From Caprimulgus europaeus (lineage: Eukaryota; Chordata; Aves; Caprimulgiformes; Caprimulgidae): DNA of 64,000 nt. This document shows, piece after piece, positions 12,196-23,800 of this stretch. The DNA lies in NCBI GenBank assembly GCA_907165065.1, contig OU015524.1, forward strand, positions 31,868,795 through 31,932,794. Direction: 5' to 3'. Within the stretch, counting starts at the first letter, position 1. Every line of letters begins with the position of its first letter. A program made the translations under genes and the position numbers. The notes beneath the pieces were generated by a model. It was given only the letters and a program-made list of their open reading frames with translations, searched no databases and was not told where the DNA came from.

Positions 12196-12320
12196 CCCTG
12201 TCTGTTTGCTTGCTGTCAAACTTGGACAAACAAAGTCTTTACATGGAAAGTGGCAACAGTCCATGGTCTCCTTGGATTCCCTGCAAGTACAGGTCTTATC
12301 CTACCAGCCTGGCTACCAGT
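12196..12320 (+). other. Candidate exon 3 of an unrecognised plus-strand gene
   Basis: The acceptor is GTGTTTGCAG ending at 12195 and the donor is GTAAAG after 12320. The block is 125 bp and all three forward frames are open across it, so coding frame cannot be chosen from openness alone. The frame that starts after one base fits the two spare bases left by the block at 9392-9674 and ends in VQVLSYQPGYQ. Support is weaker than for the other two blocks. I do not recognise the product. Confidence 0.2.
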
Positions 12321-12785
12321 GTAAAGTGTCTCAGTTTGTGTGAAAAATCTTACAGGTTTCTGCTCCTGGTGTTTCTGAGCATTCCACTAGACAAGTCATG
12401 GAAAAATGTACACTCTTCTTACTGTACTTATCAAGTGGACAAGCTGATTTTGTGGGGTCAACTTGCAATAAAGGTTGCTACTGAAAGTTAGTCAGGCTAT
12501 CACCTTGGTATAACTATTCACATCTCCTTGTGTGGATATCTAAAGAGGGATGAAAACAGTATGTATAAGAGTAACTTGAGAATCACAAATGGTGAAAACT
12601 TCTACCAAATAATCCCAGAGGAGCTGGCCAAGGAGCTCTCTGTCTCAATGTTATTATTTTATTGGTGAATGTAAGAATGTCATTACAATTCCCAAAGTGT
12701 GGATGTTAACATGATCCCAGTGATCAAAAAGGGCAAGTGTGATAGCTAACATAAGCATAGGACAATTAGACTGATAAGATTCCTT

Positions 12786-12816
12786 GGGGGGGGGGGGAAA
12801 AAAAAAAAAAAAAAAA
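12786..12816. repeat. G12-A19 homopolymer junction
   Basis: Twelve G are followed directly by nineteen A. This is a slippage-prone tract and a likely sequencing-length error site. Confidence 0.9.
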
Positions 12817-12855
12817 GATACAGAAATCAGCTGATGCAAGGTTAAGTGTGGTAAT

Positions 12856-12895
12856 AGAATTAATACTAGTCTTGTAGAATTAATACTAGTCTTGT
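12856..12895. repeat. Tandem duplication of 20 bp
   Basis: AGAATTAATACTAGTCTTGT occurs twice head to tail with no mismatch, just upstream of the old CR1 relic. The lack of divergence suggests a fairly recent duplication. Confidence 0.9.
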
Positions 12896-12904
12896 TGTTT
12901 TGTT

Positions 12905-14100
12905 TTTTTTTCATCGAAAATAGATCTTGTCAGGGAAACCCAGTTTCATTCTTTGATGAGATTATAAGTTTAGTCAATGAAAGAATCTGCACAGACATAA
13001 TAGACTTGTGTATGACATTTGACTCAATGCCACATGAAATTATTTTAATGAAAAGCACTATGCAATATCATAAAGTTAACATTGAATAGATAAAGCTGGC
13101 TATCTGACAACTTCAGATACTAGCTAGCAGCAAGGAAACACTATTGAATGAGGATGTTTCTAACTGAGATACAAGAAGGATCAGTATTAAGCCCAGTCCT
13201 ATTCAAGATCTTCATCAACGATGTGACAGTAAATAATAACAATGATAACAATAACAATAATTAAAAAAATACCCCACAAGACAGGTACTGTTGAGTGGAG
13301 TGATAAAAGGATGACATGGTAGCTGCACAAGGAAATTATCCTCCTTTAGATTGGGTGGGAATGTTCCCAGCCCAAGAAAGAGTCAGATACATATAAGAAG
13401 AGGCATCAGGCTCGCTGGGTGAAAGGGAATCAGTACCTTGGACAGGGGCCACTCCTGGAGGGAGCCCGAAGTGCTGCTGAGCGGGAGGTCCAACGCGAAA
13501 CTGTGGAGGAGAAGAGTAATGCAATCTTTGGTGTATGAATGGGAGAGCAGGGGTAGGATGAACTCCCAAATGTGGCCTTGATGAGATGGATGATAGAATC
13601 ATGGGCACAACTAGCATATTTTGGAGAGCATATAAGTAAACTGAAAATGCTACTTGAGGGCTGGAGAAAATGCTGTGGGGGAAGAGCTGGATCTATTTAG
13701 CTTGTTAAAAAGCAGAAAGGAAGGTGAGTTTATTAAAGACCATGACTTTGTGGGGAGAATTCTGGGTCTGAGAGTGCACTTAGCTTAGCAAAGTATTACA
13801 AGAACCAGTGACTGGAAAGAGAAACGAGACAAATTCAAATGAGAAAACAGGAAAAATGTAGAAATATGTGGAATTAATCAGTGGAAAAAATTACAAAAGG
13901 AAAGATGTGTTTCCATTCTAACAATATATTCAGATCAAGACTTGATGCCTTCCTGAAAGATATGCTTCACACAAGCATGAGTTATTTGGCTTAACACAGG
14001 GGTAAATGGGTGAAATTGAATGACCTGTGATTTGCAGGAGGTCAGGCAAGCTGAGATATTGCTCCTTTCTGGCCTTAATCTTACTGAATCTATGAATATT
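12905..14100 (+). mobile_element. Ancient CR1-clade LINE relic with its middle replaced
   Basis: The left part (12905-13240) translates, with stops, to a decayed reverse transcriptase: a DFSKAFD-type stretch survives as TDIIDLCMTFDSMPHEII, and a later piece reads FKIFIND. The right part (13640-14100) holds the CR1 C-terminal coding end (LDLF-like words near 13690, then SRLDAFLKDML near 13930-13960) and a 3' end reading GCAGGAGGTCAGGC and TTTCTGGCCTTAATC, closing with TGAATCTATGAATATT. These words match the turtle-type CR1 that I remember, so the copy probably predates modern birds. The segment at about 13270-13635 does not fit the LINE by eye. Confidence 0.75.
13270..13635. other. Non-LINE segment inside the ancient CR1
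   Basis: More GC-rich than its surroundings and without recognisable reverse transcriptase words, it stands where the catalytic FADD region and following domain should be. On the minus strand it is open for 93 codons (13336-13617) with a proline-rich translation. It may be an insertion that replaced part of the LINE, or a badly decayed part. I cannot assign a family. Confidence 0.35.
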
Positions 14101-14417
14101 TGAGTTAGATACAGGTATTTTTGTACTTGCTTAACATGCATCTCAGATATGATTTATTAAAGCTTTCCACCTCTTCAGTGGTGTTGGTCAGCTGCAGGCC
14201 AGAAAAAATGGCACACACTGTGGACAATTGCTTACCCAATCTGAGTAGCGGTTTACTGATAGTGTTGGTCTGTAAGCAGTGGTTCTAGTGGATAACGCTC
14301 ACATAGTGCATAAGATTAATTATTTCTGCAGAAAATAGTGGTAGAATTGTTCTGAATAACACTTGTGTCAGAGTCCCATGACTGTTCACAACAACAACAA
14401 CAAAGGCTTGAACTTAC

Positions 14418-14728
14418 CAAAACCATGGGTTTTTTTTAGTGTTGACATCAAAGAGCTCGTTCCTTCCTACTACCCAAGTTGGGTAAAGGACTCTGACAGG
14501 GAAGTTGAAACTTCCATCTGCTGACTGTGCTACACAGCAATATGCTTCTAAGAGCTGCTGCATAGTTAGGGGCTTATAATCCTTTTCCTCTCCTTTTATC
14601 ACTGTCTTCCATTTTGCAGTGTGTATACCGGTAAAGTTATTTGTACTCTGTATAATTATTCCTTTTTCACCACATTCACATGAATGATCATTGCCATAGT
14701 AAGTGCATGCTTTCAGTGGCTCAAACAT
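14418..14728 (-). other. Candidate exon B of an unrecognised minus-strand gene
   Basis: A frame of 104 codons ends at a strong donor (TTG|GTAAGT, GT at 14417-14416). The translation looks like real protein: a CECGEKG motif near residue 18, then KPLTMQQLLEAYCCVAQSAD and FPVRVLYPTWVVGRNELFDV. Codon use looks non-random. The 5' limit is uncertain. A good acceptor (GCCTTTCAG) lies about 60 bp upstream, but all three frames close between it and the ATG, so either the exon starts at another AG, the ATG is the true start, or the copy is decayed. I do not recognise the family. Confidence 0.35.
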
Positions 14729-15222
14729 TCACTTAACTATTACAGTGTTCCCCAAACACTATCCTTTCTTTTTATTTGCCAAACTGAAAGGCAAAATGTA
14801 TTCAATAGATGAAGGATAATGACTGGACTACTTTGTATGGTTCTCAGCACTCTGATTTCTAGCCCATCATTAAAATGCATTTACCTTAAAAAAATTGAAT
14901 TATATACGTTATGACTTCATGCATGATTATTTTTATACTCAGTAGTATTACATATATATATATGTATAAAAATATCATACAGTTTTTATAATATAATCAA
15001 TGTATCTTGCTCTTGGTAAAATACTGAAATGTTTGCACATGTGAATTGTACACTTGTAGCATACCAAACTGCTTGTCCTGGGTTTAGTTAGCCTGTAGTT
15101 AGTTTGAAAATTTAAGATTAATGTGTTTCCTTAATGTTTTGTGAGCTTAACAATTAAGAGAAAGCAGTTCACTGCCCCTCAGAAACTTTAGCATGCTGCC
15201 TCTTGCTCTCCTTTGATTACAC

Positions 15223-15501
15223 CTGAGGTCCTGGAGGGAGTGTGATCTTCAAGAACAGTTCATCATTTTGTTCAACAAGGCTCCTTAGTAACTTGCTTTT
15301 TAAGTCACAGCAGTGATGATTATGTTTTCCTCCCACTTTCTCACCAGCTACCTCAGAGCTGGTGTGGTTTTTGTCAAGTGCTGAATCTGCACCATGCCTG
15401 AAATCCAGTGAGCAGTCCTTCAAAGTGCAGAAAAGCTGCCTTATTTTCACTGTCCAAGGAACATCTCCATGCATTGCAAACATAAAAGGCAAAGAAAGCC
15501 A
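15223..15501 (-). other. Candidate exon A of an unrecognised minus-strand gene
   Basis: Read right to left, a strong acceptor (CCTATTTTTCTCTTGGACAG) ends at 15502, followed by exactly 93 open codons and a CAG|GTGTAA donor (a weak but allowed site) at 15222. The exon is phase 0 at both ends. The translation includes PFMFAMHGDVPWTVKIRQLF, DCSLDFRHGAD and LLRSLVEQNDELFLKITLPP, with cysteines and charged residues in ordinary proportion. It lies upstream of candidate exon B on the same strand, so the two could belong to one gene. I do not recognise the protein. Confidence 0.35.
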
Positions 15502-16836
15502 CTGTCCAAGAGAAAAATAGGCAGTTCTGACTGGTGTCACTCCTGCAGGCATCTTTCAGTGAGGGGAATCTGGTTTGTCACCCTTTCCATGGGATCCTGT
15601 TTGGACAACGTGAACTTCCTTCTCTCAGGCATGGCAGGAGGTCTGAGGCACCTCCTCTATTCAATCTCCCAGTGACGGATACAGGCAGCAAGTTTCATCA
15701 TCAATGTCTCAGAGAGAAGATTTGTAACTATAGCACTTTGTAACCTTGTAGCACAACACACAATGTTCTTGCATTTTGATTTCTTTAGTATATTTAACCT
15801 TTGTGTCCTGACCTGCTTGGCAAGGCTGGAATTAATGTCTAGGGAATAATAATGGTTTTTCAAACTTCAGAGTTGGATAGTGTCATTTTATTCCCCACTG
15901 TGCTGCTACTGAGAAAAACAGCTGCACATGCCATAGCTATTTTCCATCTTGAGCTCTATTTGTGATTTCTGCATGTGATTTTAAGTAGAAACCAGGGTGA
16001 ATCATGCTCTTATTCCTTTAACCTAACCCCCTGCAGAAGAAGGTTCTGTAAGCCATTACCCAGTCCATATGCCACCCAGTCCCTAGCTGATTTTCATGTA
16101 ATTGGACTGAGTTTAGATCTTGAGGGCTTGTCAGTAGTATTTTTTTTTCCCCCAGTAGGTTGTGGGGGTGTTGTTTTTTATGAGTGCCATCTTGCTTGCT
16201 AAACTTCCTGGCCCAGCTGGGCAGCCTGCCATGGTGATACCATAAATCCATCTGGAAGCAAAAAAGGGAGAAGAAAGTTCCTGTCAACAAAGATGAGACA
16301 AATAAATAATAATCTCAGTCAAATATACGTAAGAGACAAATAATGCTGTGCTTAAATGGGAAATCAAGATACACAGAATAAGAATGTCATTGTTTAAAAC
16401 AGTAGGCCTCCAAGTCCAAGTGTGAGTATGGGTTGTGGTAGCAGTATACAAAGCCCTTGAAAGTTTTTGCAGGCTCATGCTTTCTCAGTGCATAACACAA
16501 TCAGATCAGTGTATCAGAGCTCTGTTTATCTCTACACACCATTCTGCATCAGATCAATTTCTCAAAGAGGCAGGTTTGTTCCTCTGTTCTGCCAGCAGCC
16601 TCCATATCTCAGCCATGGCTTGTGTTTGGGAAACATATGTACCATAAGGTGTTTTAATTACTCTCATTACTACACTGCTTATATTGACTGGTTAAGTAGT
16701 ATTTCACACTAGGACGATTTCCTCGTTAAGCCCAGGTTACAAGCTGCAAAACAGAAAGTACCATATGGTGGATACAAGAGTTGGGACAATTCTCATGGGA
16801 AAATATAATTTTCAATGGCTTCCTCTGTTTATAAAA

Positions 16837-17810
16837 TAGAATCATAGATTGGTTTGGGTTGGAAGGGACCTTAAAGATCATCTAGTTCCAACCTCCCTGC
16901 CATAGCAGGGACACCTTCAACTAGACCAGGTTGCTCAAAGCCTCATCCAACCTGGCCTTGAACACTTCCAGGGAGGGGGCAGCCACAACTTTGCTGGGCA
17001 ACCTGTTCCAGTGTCTCACCACCCTCACAGTCAAGAGTTTCTTCCTAATCTCTAATCTAAACCTACCCTCTTCCAGTTTAAAACCATTACCCCTTGTTCT
17101 ATCACTACCTGCCCTCGTAAAAAGTCCCTCCCCAGCTTTCCTGTAGGCCCCCTTCAGGTATCGGAAGGCCACTATAAGATCTCCCTGAAGCCTTCTCTTC
17201 TCCAGGCTGAACAGCCCCAACTCTCTCAGCCTGTCTTCATAGGAGAGATGCTCCAGCCCTCTGATCATCCTTGTGGCCTCCTCTGGATGCGTTCTAACTG
17301 GTTCATGTCTTTCTTGTGTTGGGGGCTTCAGAACTGGACACAGCACTCCAGGTGGGGCCTTACGAGAGTGGAGTAGAGGGGGACAATCACCTCCCTCGAC
17401 CTGCTGGCCACTCTTCTCTTGATGCAGCCCAGGATACAGTTGGCCTTCTGGGCTGCAAGCGCATATTGCCAGCTCATGTTGAGCTTCTTGTCCACCACCA
17501 CGCGCAAGTCCTTCTCTTCAGATATGGTCTCAATCCACTCTCCTCAATCCTCCCAGCCTGTGTTTATGTGTGGGGTTGCCTTGACCCAGGTGCAGAACCT
17601 TGCATTTGGCCTTGTTGAAGATGTTGAACTAACCTTGTTAGCACAGGCCCACCTTTCAAGCCTGTCAATGTCCCTCTGGATCGCATTCCGTCCTTCCAGC
17701 ATGTCAATCACACCACACATCTTGGTTTCGTCAGCAAACTTGCTGAGGGTGCACTCGATCCCACTGTCTGTGTCACCAACAAAGATGTTGAATAACACCA
17801 GCCCCAATAG
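16837..17810 (-). mobile_element. CR1 LINE, 5'-truncated copy of about 0.97 kb
   Basis: It reads right to left. The tail is short (one to two 8-bp units at 16837-16850), followed by the CR1 3' UTR and the ORF2 C-terminal region (a 141-codon frame at 16921-17346 with [20 protein letters not shown]), and ends in the middle of the reverse transcriptase at the catalytic box. The box reads FADE in place of FADD in the frame at 17544-17807, so a catalytic aspartate is lost. Near 17610-17640 a few extra bases break the usual NLMKFN-type motif. The subfamily is that of the copy at 5974-8037. Confidence 0.95.
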
Positions 17811-20800
17811 TTACACATAATCTCACTGCTGGGCGGACAAACGCTACACAGTCTATCCTTTCATAGCACCAGCCAAAGCACCTCATTCTTTGCATGCCTG
17901 CATCTACTTGAGATCCAGGTACTTCCGTGCAGAACCTCACCATTGACTTTGTTTCTCAGCCTCATTTAGCTCTTTCAAAGCAGGTTCTGTGCTAACCAAC
18001 TTTTTGCTTTCTGCTGCTCCCCTCTCAATAGCTCCTTTGAGAGCCTCCAGGATATACCTAAACTGATCTTTGTGTCAGCCAGGAAACTAGTGTCTTGTCT
18101 CTGAAAGGCTTAGTGACTCAAATCATGTCTTTTTCTGAGCAACACAGATTTTTGTGGTAAACTGATGTGTTTTGGCTCTCCATGTTTGGCAGCACTCCCA
18201 AAACTGGTATGACCCTGTGCCCTTCAGCATTTTTTAACTGTCTGTATTTTGGGCAGCTGTCAGGGTCTTTCAGATCAATTTAAATATCTTTTCCTGCTTG
18301 TTTGTTTGTTGTTTTTTTTTTTTTTTTTAAATAAATCTGTAACTGAGAAATCAGCTTAGAAGATCCTACCTTTATATTGACTGGGAGAAATAGTGTGTGG
18401 AGGCAATATGTATAGATATGCACTAAAGTTCCATTAATTCTCTCTTAATCCCTGTAGCAATCTTGCTGACTCTGCTTGTTTTCAAATTTGTGTTGTCAAA
18501 TTTGTCCTTTTTTTCAGAAAGCACAATAAGGTCCTTACCAAGAAGCTACTATACTGCTATTTCAACAGCATTAACTACTGCACAACTATTACTATTAATT
18601 CTGACTAGACAAACAAAATTATTCTGAGTAGGAGAAACATGAAATAGGACATATGTTCTGTTGTTTGGTTTGTGGGGTTTTTTTTATTTTTCCTGGAAAG
18701 CTCAGACAGCTGAAATAATGAAAGGATTACCCAGTGCCCTCCCTTTTATTCCTGGCAACAGAGCCAAATTAGATCACAGTGTTGTTGCGTTTGCTCACCA
18801 AAGGAAAAACAGATGCTTGGTTTAAGTTTCAACCTACCTGAAATATACAGAGGTTCCATGGTCAGCCTCCTGGATAGATACCAACCCCAAAGCTGACTGC
18901 ATCACAGTGGAAAAAACAGCTTTTCTACTCATTTTCCTTGCTAGTAATATGAATTGTACAAGACAAATTCTGCTTTATGTTAAGTCCCCAGCATGAAGTT
19001 CTGTCCTCTGTCCCCTATCAATGCTTGTTTTCTCAGGTCTGACATTTGGCATTGCAGCTGAATCTCAGACAATAATTCTGCTGATGATACATGAGTCAGG
19101 TAGTTTTCATTTCTTTCTCTCATGTATGAATTGGCTCTGAGTTACTGGGAGGAAAAAGTAAGTGAATTTTTTCACTGACAAGATTTAGGATACAACTGTA
19201 AACTTATGGCAACTCAATTTTCCATCTTTTTCAGAGCACCTTCTTTCTTTATCTTTGGATCATGTCACAGAATTTCTAAGAAGTCTGTCAGGATTTTCTT
19301 TAGACAGGAATTTCCAAGAACACTGTCAGATAAGAAGGTAAAGCAACTGGAGTTTCTTTTTACTATACTGAGATTCACTGAGATAATGAACATGCACAAA
19401 TATTTCCAACTGAAAAAAAAAGGTTCGTTATGCATAACGCTTGTAGAAAAGCCATGATAGCATTACACTTGAAAATTTCCCAGTAGCCCTGAAGTCTCTT
19501 CCATAATACTTACAAAAAAATCTGAAACATATTTAACACAGAGATGAATAACTGGTTTGCTATTCCCTTACCTGTTGTTCAGCCTATATGTTACATCTAT
19601 CTCTCAGTTAGATGCAAACAGATACCATGTGTTCCCCACTAGATCTTGCTAGTGAACGTACAAGGGGTATATTTACATCCTGGAAACTTTATGAAAACCA
19701 GAGATTATGGAGAAGCCAACAGTTATAGGGTTAGCGAGGGTCACTGTCTTGCTTTCAAGGAGAAATTATATAGTGGTATTTCCTTCTTTGATCTAGAGAA
19801 ATTTTGCAATTACCCCTTGTATTTTTTAAACATCTTTTAAATTATTACCTTTGCTCTAAAAATCCATATAATGAAGTCATCCAGAAGTACTATAGTAGGA
19901 ATGGTAGCCCTATACAGATATATATCTGTGTGTGAGGGTGTGGGCAAAAAGAGAGGGAAACTACAGATCTTTTCCCAGTAATACATTATCACAGAGCAAG
20001 GATCTCAGTACAAATTATTCTCTATCCATTAAAGTACTTTAATTGGCTGAACTAAGCAAAGCTGATACTTCTTTTGAACAGGCAGCCTCATCAAATATTC
20101 AATACCCACGTGTATACTGATCAATATGCACTGGCTGTTTTTCTCCATTCCTGTTTCTCCTGGGGTCCTCTTACACTAGATTTTGTGAGTTTCTTTCCAT
20201 GTCATCTGTCCTGAAGGAGCAGAAAATTCCTGTGACAGGAGTAGGTGGAGAATAAATAAAAAAATAACAAGGAAGAAGAACAGGAGCCACAAAGGATCCT
20301 TCCTTTCATTCCAGCCCGAAATCAGATGTTACAGCTGATGGTACTAGGGAAGAAAATATGAAGAACAGAAGGTCTGGACAATTTATACGCCCCATCATCT
20401 GCTTGGTACTCAGATACCCTATATGTAGTTTTTTGCCTGGCCATCCTGTCTACATTGTTAGACAGCTGGATTCAAAGCTGGTGTAAATGTGTGTGGCACT
20501 AGCAGGTTCAAAGGAGCTATGTTGATCCTCTGTGAAGGAGAATTTGGACCTTGGTGATCTTTAAGATCTTTAAGAAAGGTTTGCAGGCACCCAGGGAGCA
20601 GCCTTTCATTATTATTCCTTCTCAGTGGTTGTGTTTTGTATTTATACCCGCAGAAAAAAAAAATCCCACAAACCTCTTGCTCAGCAAGAAAAATAATAGT
20701 CCAAGAAGTGTTGGTTGTTCTGGGACTCTTTTTAGTTTCTATTAATAGTCACACTTCTAACCCTAGTGTCATGATTTAGTCTTTGAAGTAATGGAGGCAA

Positions 20801-23800
20801 TAGGAAGTCAATTGTACTTAGGAAAGGCAGCTGGGACAGTTTGGGGCAAACCCACAGAGAGGAATAAATGCCACTGGCTTGATGTGGAGGAAGGATGGAT
20901 AGTCTCCTGGAAAATTAAAAGCAAATCTTAAGTCATGATATTTGGTGGTATAGTAACGGAGAGGGGGGCAGGGAGTGGAGGTGGGGTTACTGCATGGATA
21001 TCAGTTCTCAGTTAAAAATAAATAATTCAGTAAATGACTCCTTAGAGTTCACATTTGTAGAAGAAAGCTGGAAAATACAATCCAAGTTGGTATGTCCCAA
21101 AGGCAGGAAAAAAAAAACAAGAAAAGAGCCATTTAAAAATGTATTTTAAACCTCATTACTTTTGTGTGTCCTGACTCATGGTGCCTGACTGTTCAGGGCT
21201 GAAATATTGCCAAGTGTTTTCAACTCTGCTTTCAAAGGTTTCAAGTGGCATTAACTCCTATATGTTCAAGTCTTGGAAGTATTTTCATCTGCAGAGTTCT
21301 GAGAAGAGTGTAAGCCAAGATGGCTTCAGCTCAGCTGATTCCCTTCTCTTGCTCCTACATCTTTTCTCTGAATACCGTTCTTCCTCCTGGCATCTGTGAA
21401 GACCTCAGAATCATGAAAACAGAGGCCTTCCCTGCACCTTCCTGTCACATGTGAAGTCTCTTTTTCATCTACCTCTACTTTATGTTCTGCTCTGGTTTTG
21501 AGCACAGACTTTTGTGGAGCCTTTTCAGTTCTAAGCAGCTTTGCAATGGGTTTGCTCAGTGCTATTTACATTGAAGTAGAGAGACTGATGGCTGGTAAAG
21601 CAAGTTACTTTATAGGTCCAAGAGGATGAGGAAAATGCCAGACTCATGGTATTTTATGTGTGGGCTTTACCATAGATAAGTTAATTCAGTGCCTCTCACA
21701 AAGTCATTTTAACTTTTCAAAAGGAAACATGGCTATTTCTCATCTCTCTACACTCCCTACTTTCTCTCTGGCCCTTGATTCCTCTTCTAAAATAACTGGC
21801 AAATGAGCTGTCTTAATGTGAAGACCTAGCAAGCTGACTGTGTGCCTTGGTCTCTTGTGTGGAAGAGCACTCACACAGAGAGTTCAGCTGTGACTGAAGT
21901 TTCTGCTTGAGATTGAGTCTGAGACTGCAGTAGACAAAGGTTTTGGGCTGGATTTCATTCTGCTAAATTTTCACAAGCAGTAAGTTTGCAAGATGTTTCC
22001 TTAAATCAACTGATCTTGAAAGAAGTCAGTTGGACTTCTTCTCTCCTCTACCTTTCTTTCTTATTTGCTATTCTTACTGCTAGAGTTTTTTAAGTATCTG
22101 GTTCTTACTTCATGGTCTGAAATCTCCTGGGAGCAGATATTATCTTGACATTTAATTACACTTGAATTGATTTTTCCACTTTTGAATGCAATCTGTGTCT
22201 GACTTAATTTGGATCTGAGGATTTCAATGTAATATGAGTGGACCACTATGTGTGGGTGTGTGCACACAAACACACAAACAAAGAAGGTGGGGTAGGGTTC
22301 ATTTTTAAAGAAAAAAAAAAATAAAGGCACTTAAGTCTATTTGAAATTACTAAAAGGTCCAGGCCTAATTTCGCCATATAATTTTGGAAAAATTAACATT
22401 TTGTGGATTTAAGTGTCATTCACAAAAGTAAGGCAGGAGGAGCTGTTCTTTTCTTCTTTAACAAGATATCTGGGTAGGCTGTTGGGATTGTAAGAGTTAC
22501 TCACACCTCTCTCTCCTTCTCTGAGAATGTTTAAGTAAGTCTTCTGTCCCTCAGGAGAGTGGTCCAGCTGCTAGCTATTGTGTACTCTGAATTGAGCTGT
22601 CCTTTTGAAACTCAAAGTAGAATCACTTTGTATCTGCCTTAAATATTCAGACACAAAGTGAAAAACTGACTTTAGCCATGAGGTTAGAGTTTTTTATATG
22701 GTTTCTGGTCTCTGTGCCAGTGAATATGTAAAGAACTGCTACATCAGCTTCAAAAGACAAGAGTGAGATAGGCGTGTTTTCAACTATTGTTCATTCAGTG
22801 GTTAAACAAGCTCCTATGAGTAGGAATCTTTGGTTAAAATCCTTGATCTGAAAATTGTTAGAGAAGTCCTTGACCCCATTCAGGTACAGTGGCATAGCAA
22901 CCATGCTGTACTTCACTCCTTTTCATGCACTTTCTGAATCTACTTTGTTTAGTTAAATGCATTTCAAAATGCTTTATTTTCACTTTGGACAAAATGTACT
23001 ATTGAACCCCAATGTGCTCATAATTTCAGCCTTCAAAAAATAGTGTGATTGCCATTAAATGTTTTGCATTTCAGCCACACACCAAAACTTGGCCTCTCCA
23101 CATGTCCTTAAAAGTAATCCCTCCCCTTCCAAACCTGAAGTGGTAGTAAAGTGCTCCTCTCTTCATTCCAATGCACTCTCCACTCTAATGTGATTTCCTC
23201 TCTACTGTGTGTAACATTTTGGGGACCTTTGAGAGGACAACAGCTCTTCATATTTATTTATTTTACTGCCACTCACCTATTTTTGGAGAACAGGCTTCAT
23301 GAAGGATTGAAAATACCATAATAATGTTGATGGCTGCAATGAAAGATACATAAGAAATGAACAGTAGATAGATTTCTGATGCCATTTCACTGATCGCTCC
23401 CAGTTGCTTTCTGGCTTTTTCTATTATGTTGTGCTGAGTTAGGAAGTTGTATTACGAGGCTGAGGGAAGTTAAAAGCAACATATTCAAAGTTTCTTTTTA
23501 ATTAGTCTCACTCTGTCTTCCTCGGCTCCCTTTCTCCTCGAGCAGGAAGCCATATGACAGTTATTAGACAGCTGCATAACCAGCTGGTTGGAGGTCTCCA
23601 GACTACTGCTTTCTCTGGTAAGATCTACAGGAAAGTCAGTGCACTGTATCCTAATGTACAGGCAAGGCATCTGCCAGCTGTACTCACACTTCTGAATGCG
23701 TGGAAAGGGAGCTATTGACCTGTCATTCTTATGAACCTGAAATATCCAGAGAGCTGGGCTTTACAACAGCTATAAAAGAGAGCATTCTTGCTATATCTCA

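Larger units (their letters stand above)
14101..16836. other. Mostly unique DNA around the minus-strand exon-like blocks
   Basis: Apart from the two candidate exons there is a short (AT)n run near 14950 and CAA repeats near 14390. A further minus-strand frame at 16018-16290 follows a good acceptor (CTTTTTTGCTTCCAG) but lacks a clear donor. Confidence 0.4.

Noticed and set aside
15074-15130. A TGTCCTGGGTTTAG word that resembles the start of the solo LTR
   Set aside because: The similarity stops after about a dozen bases and no LTR body or end follows.
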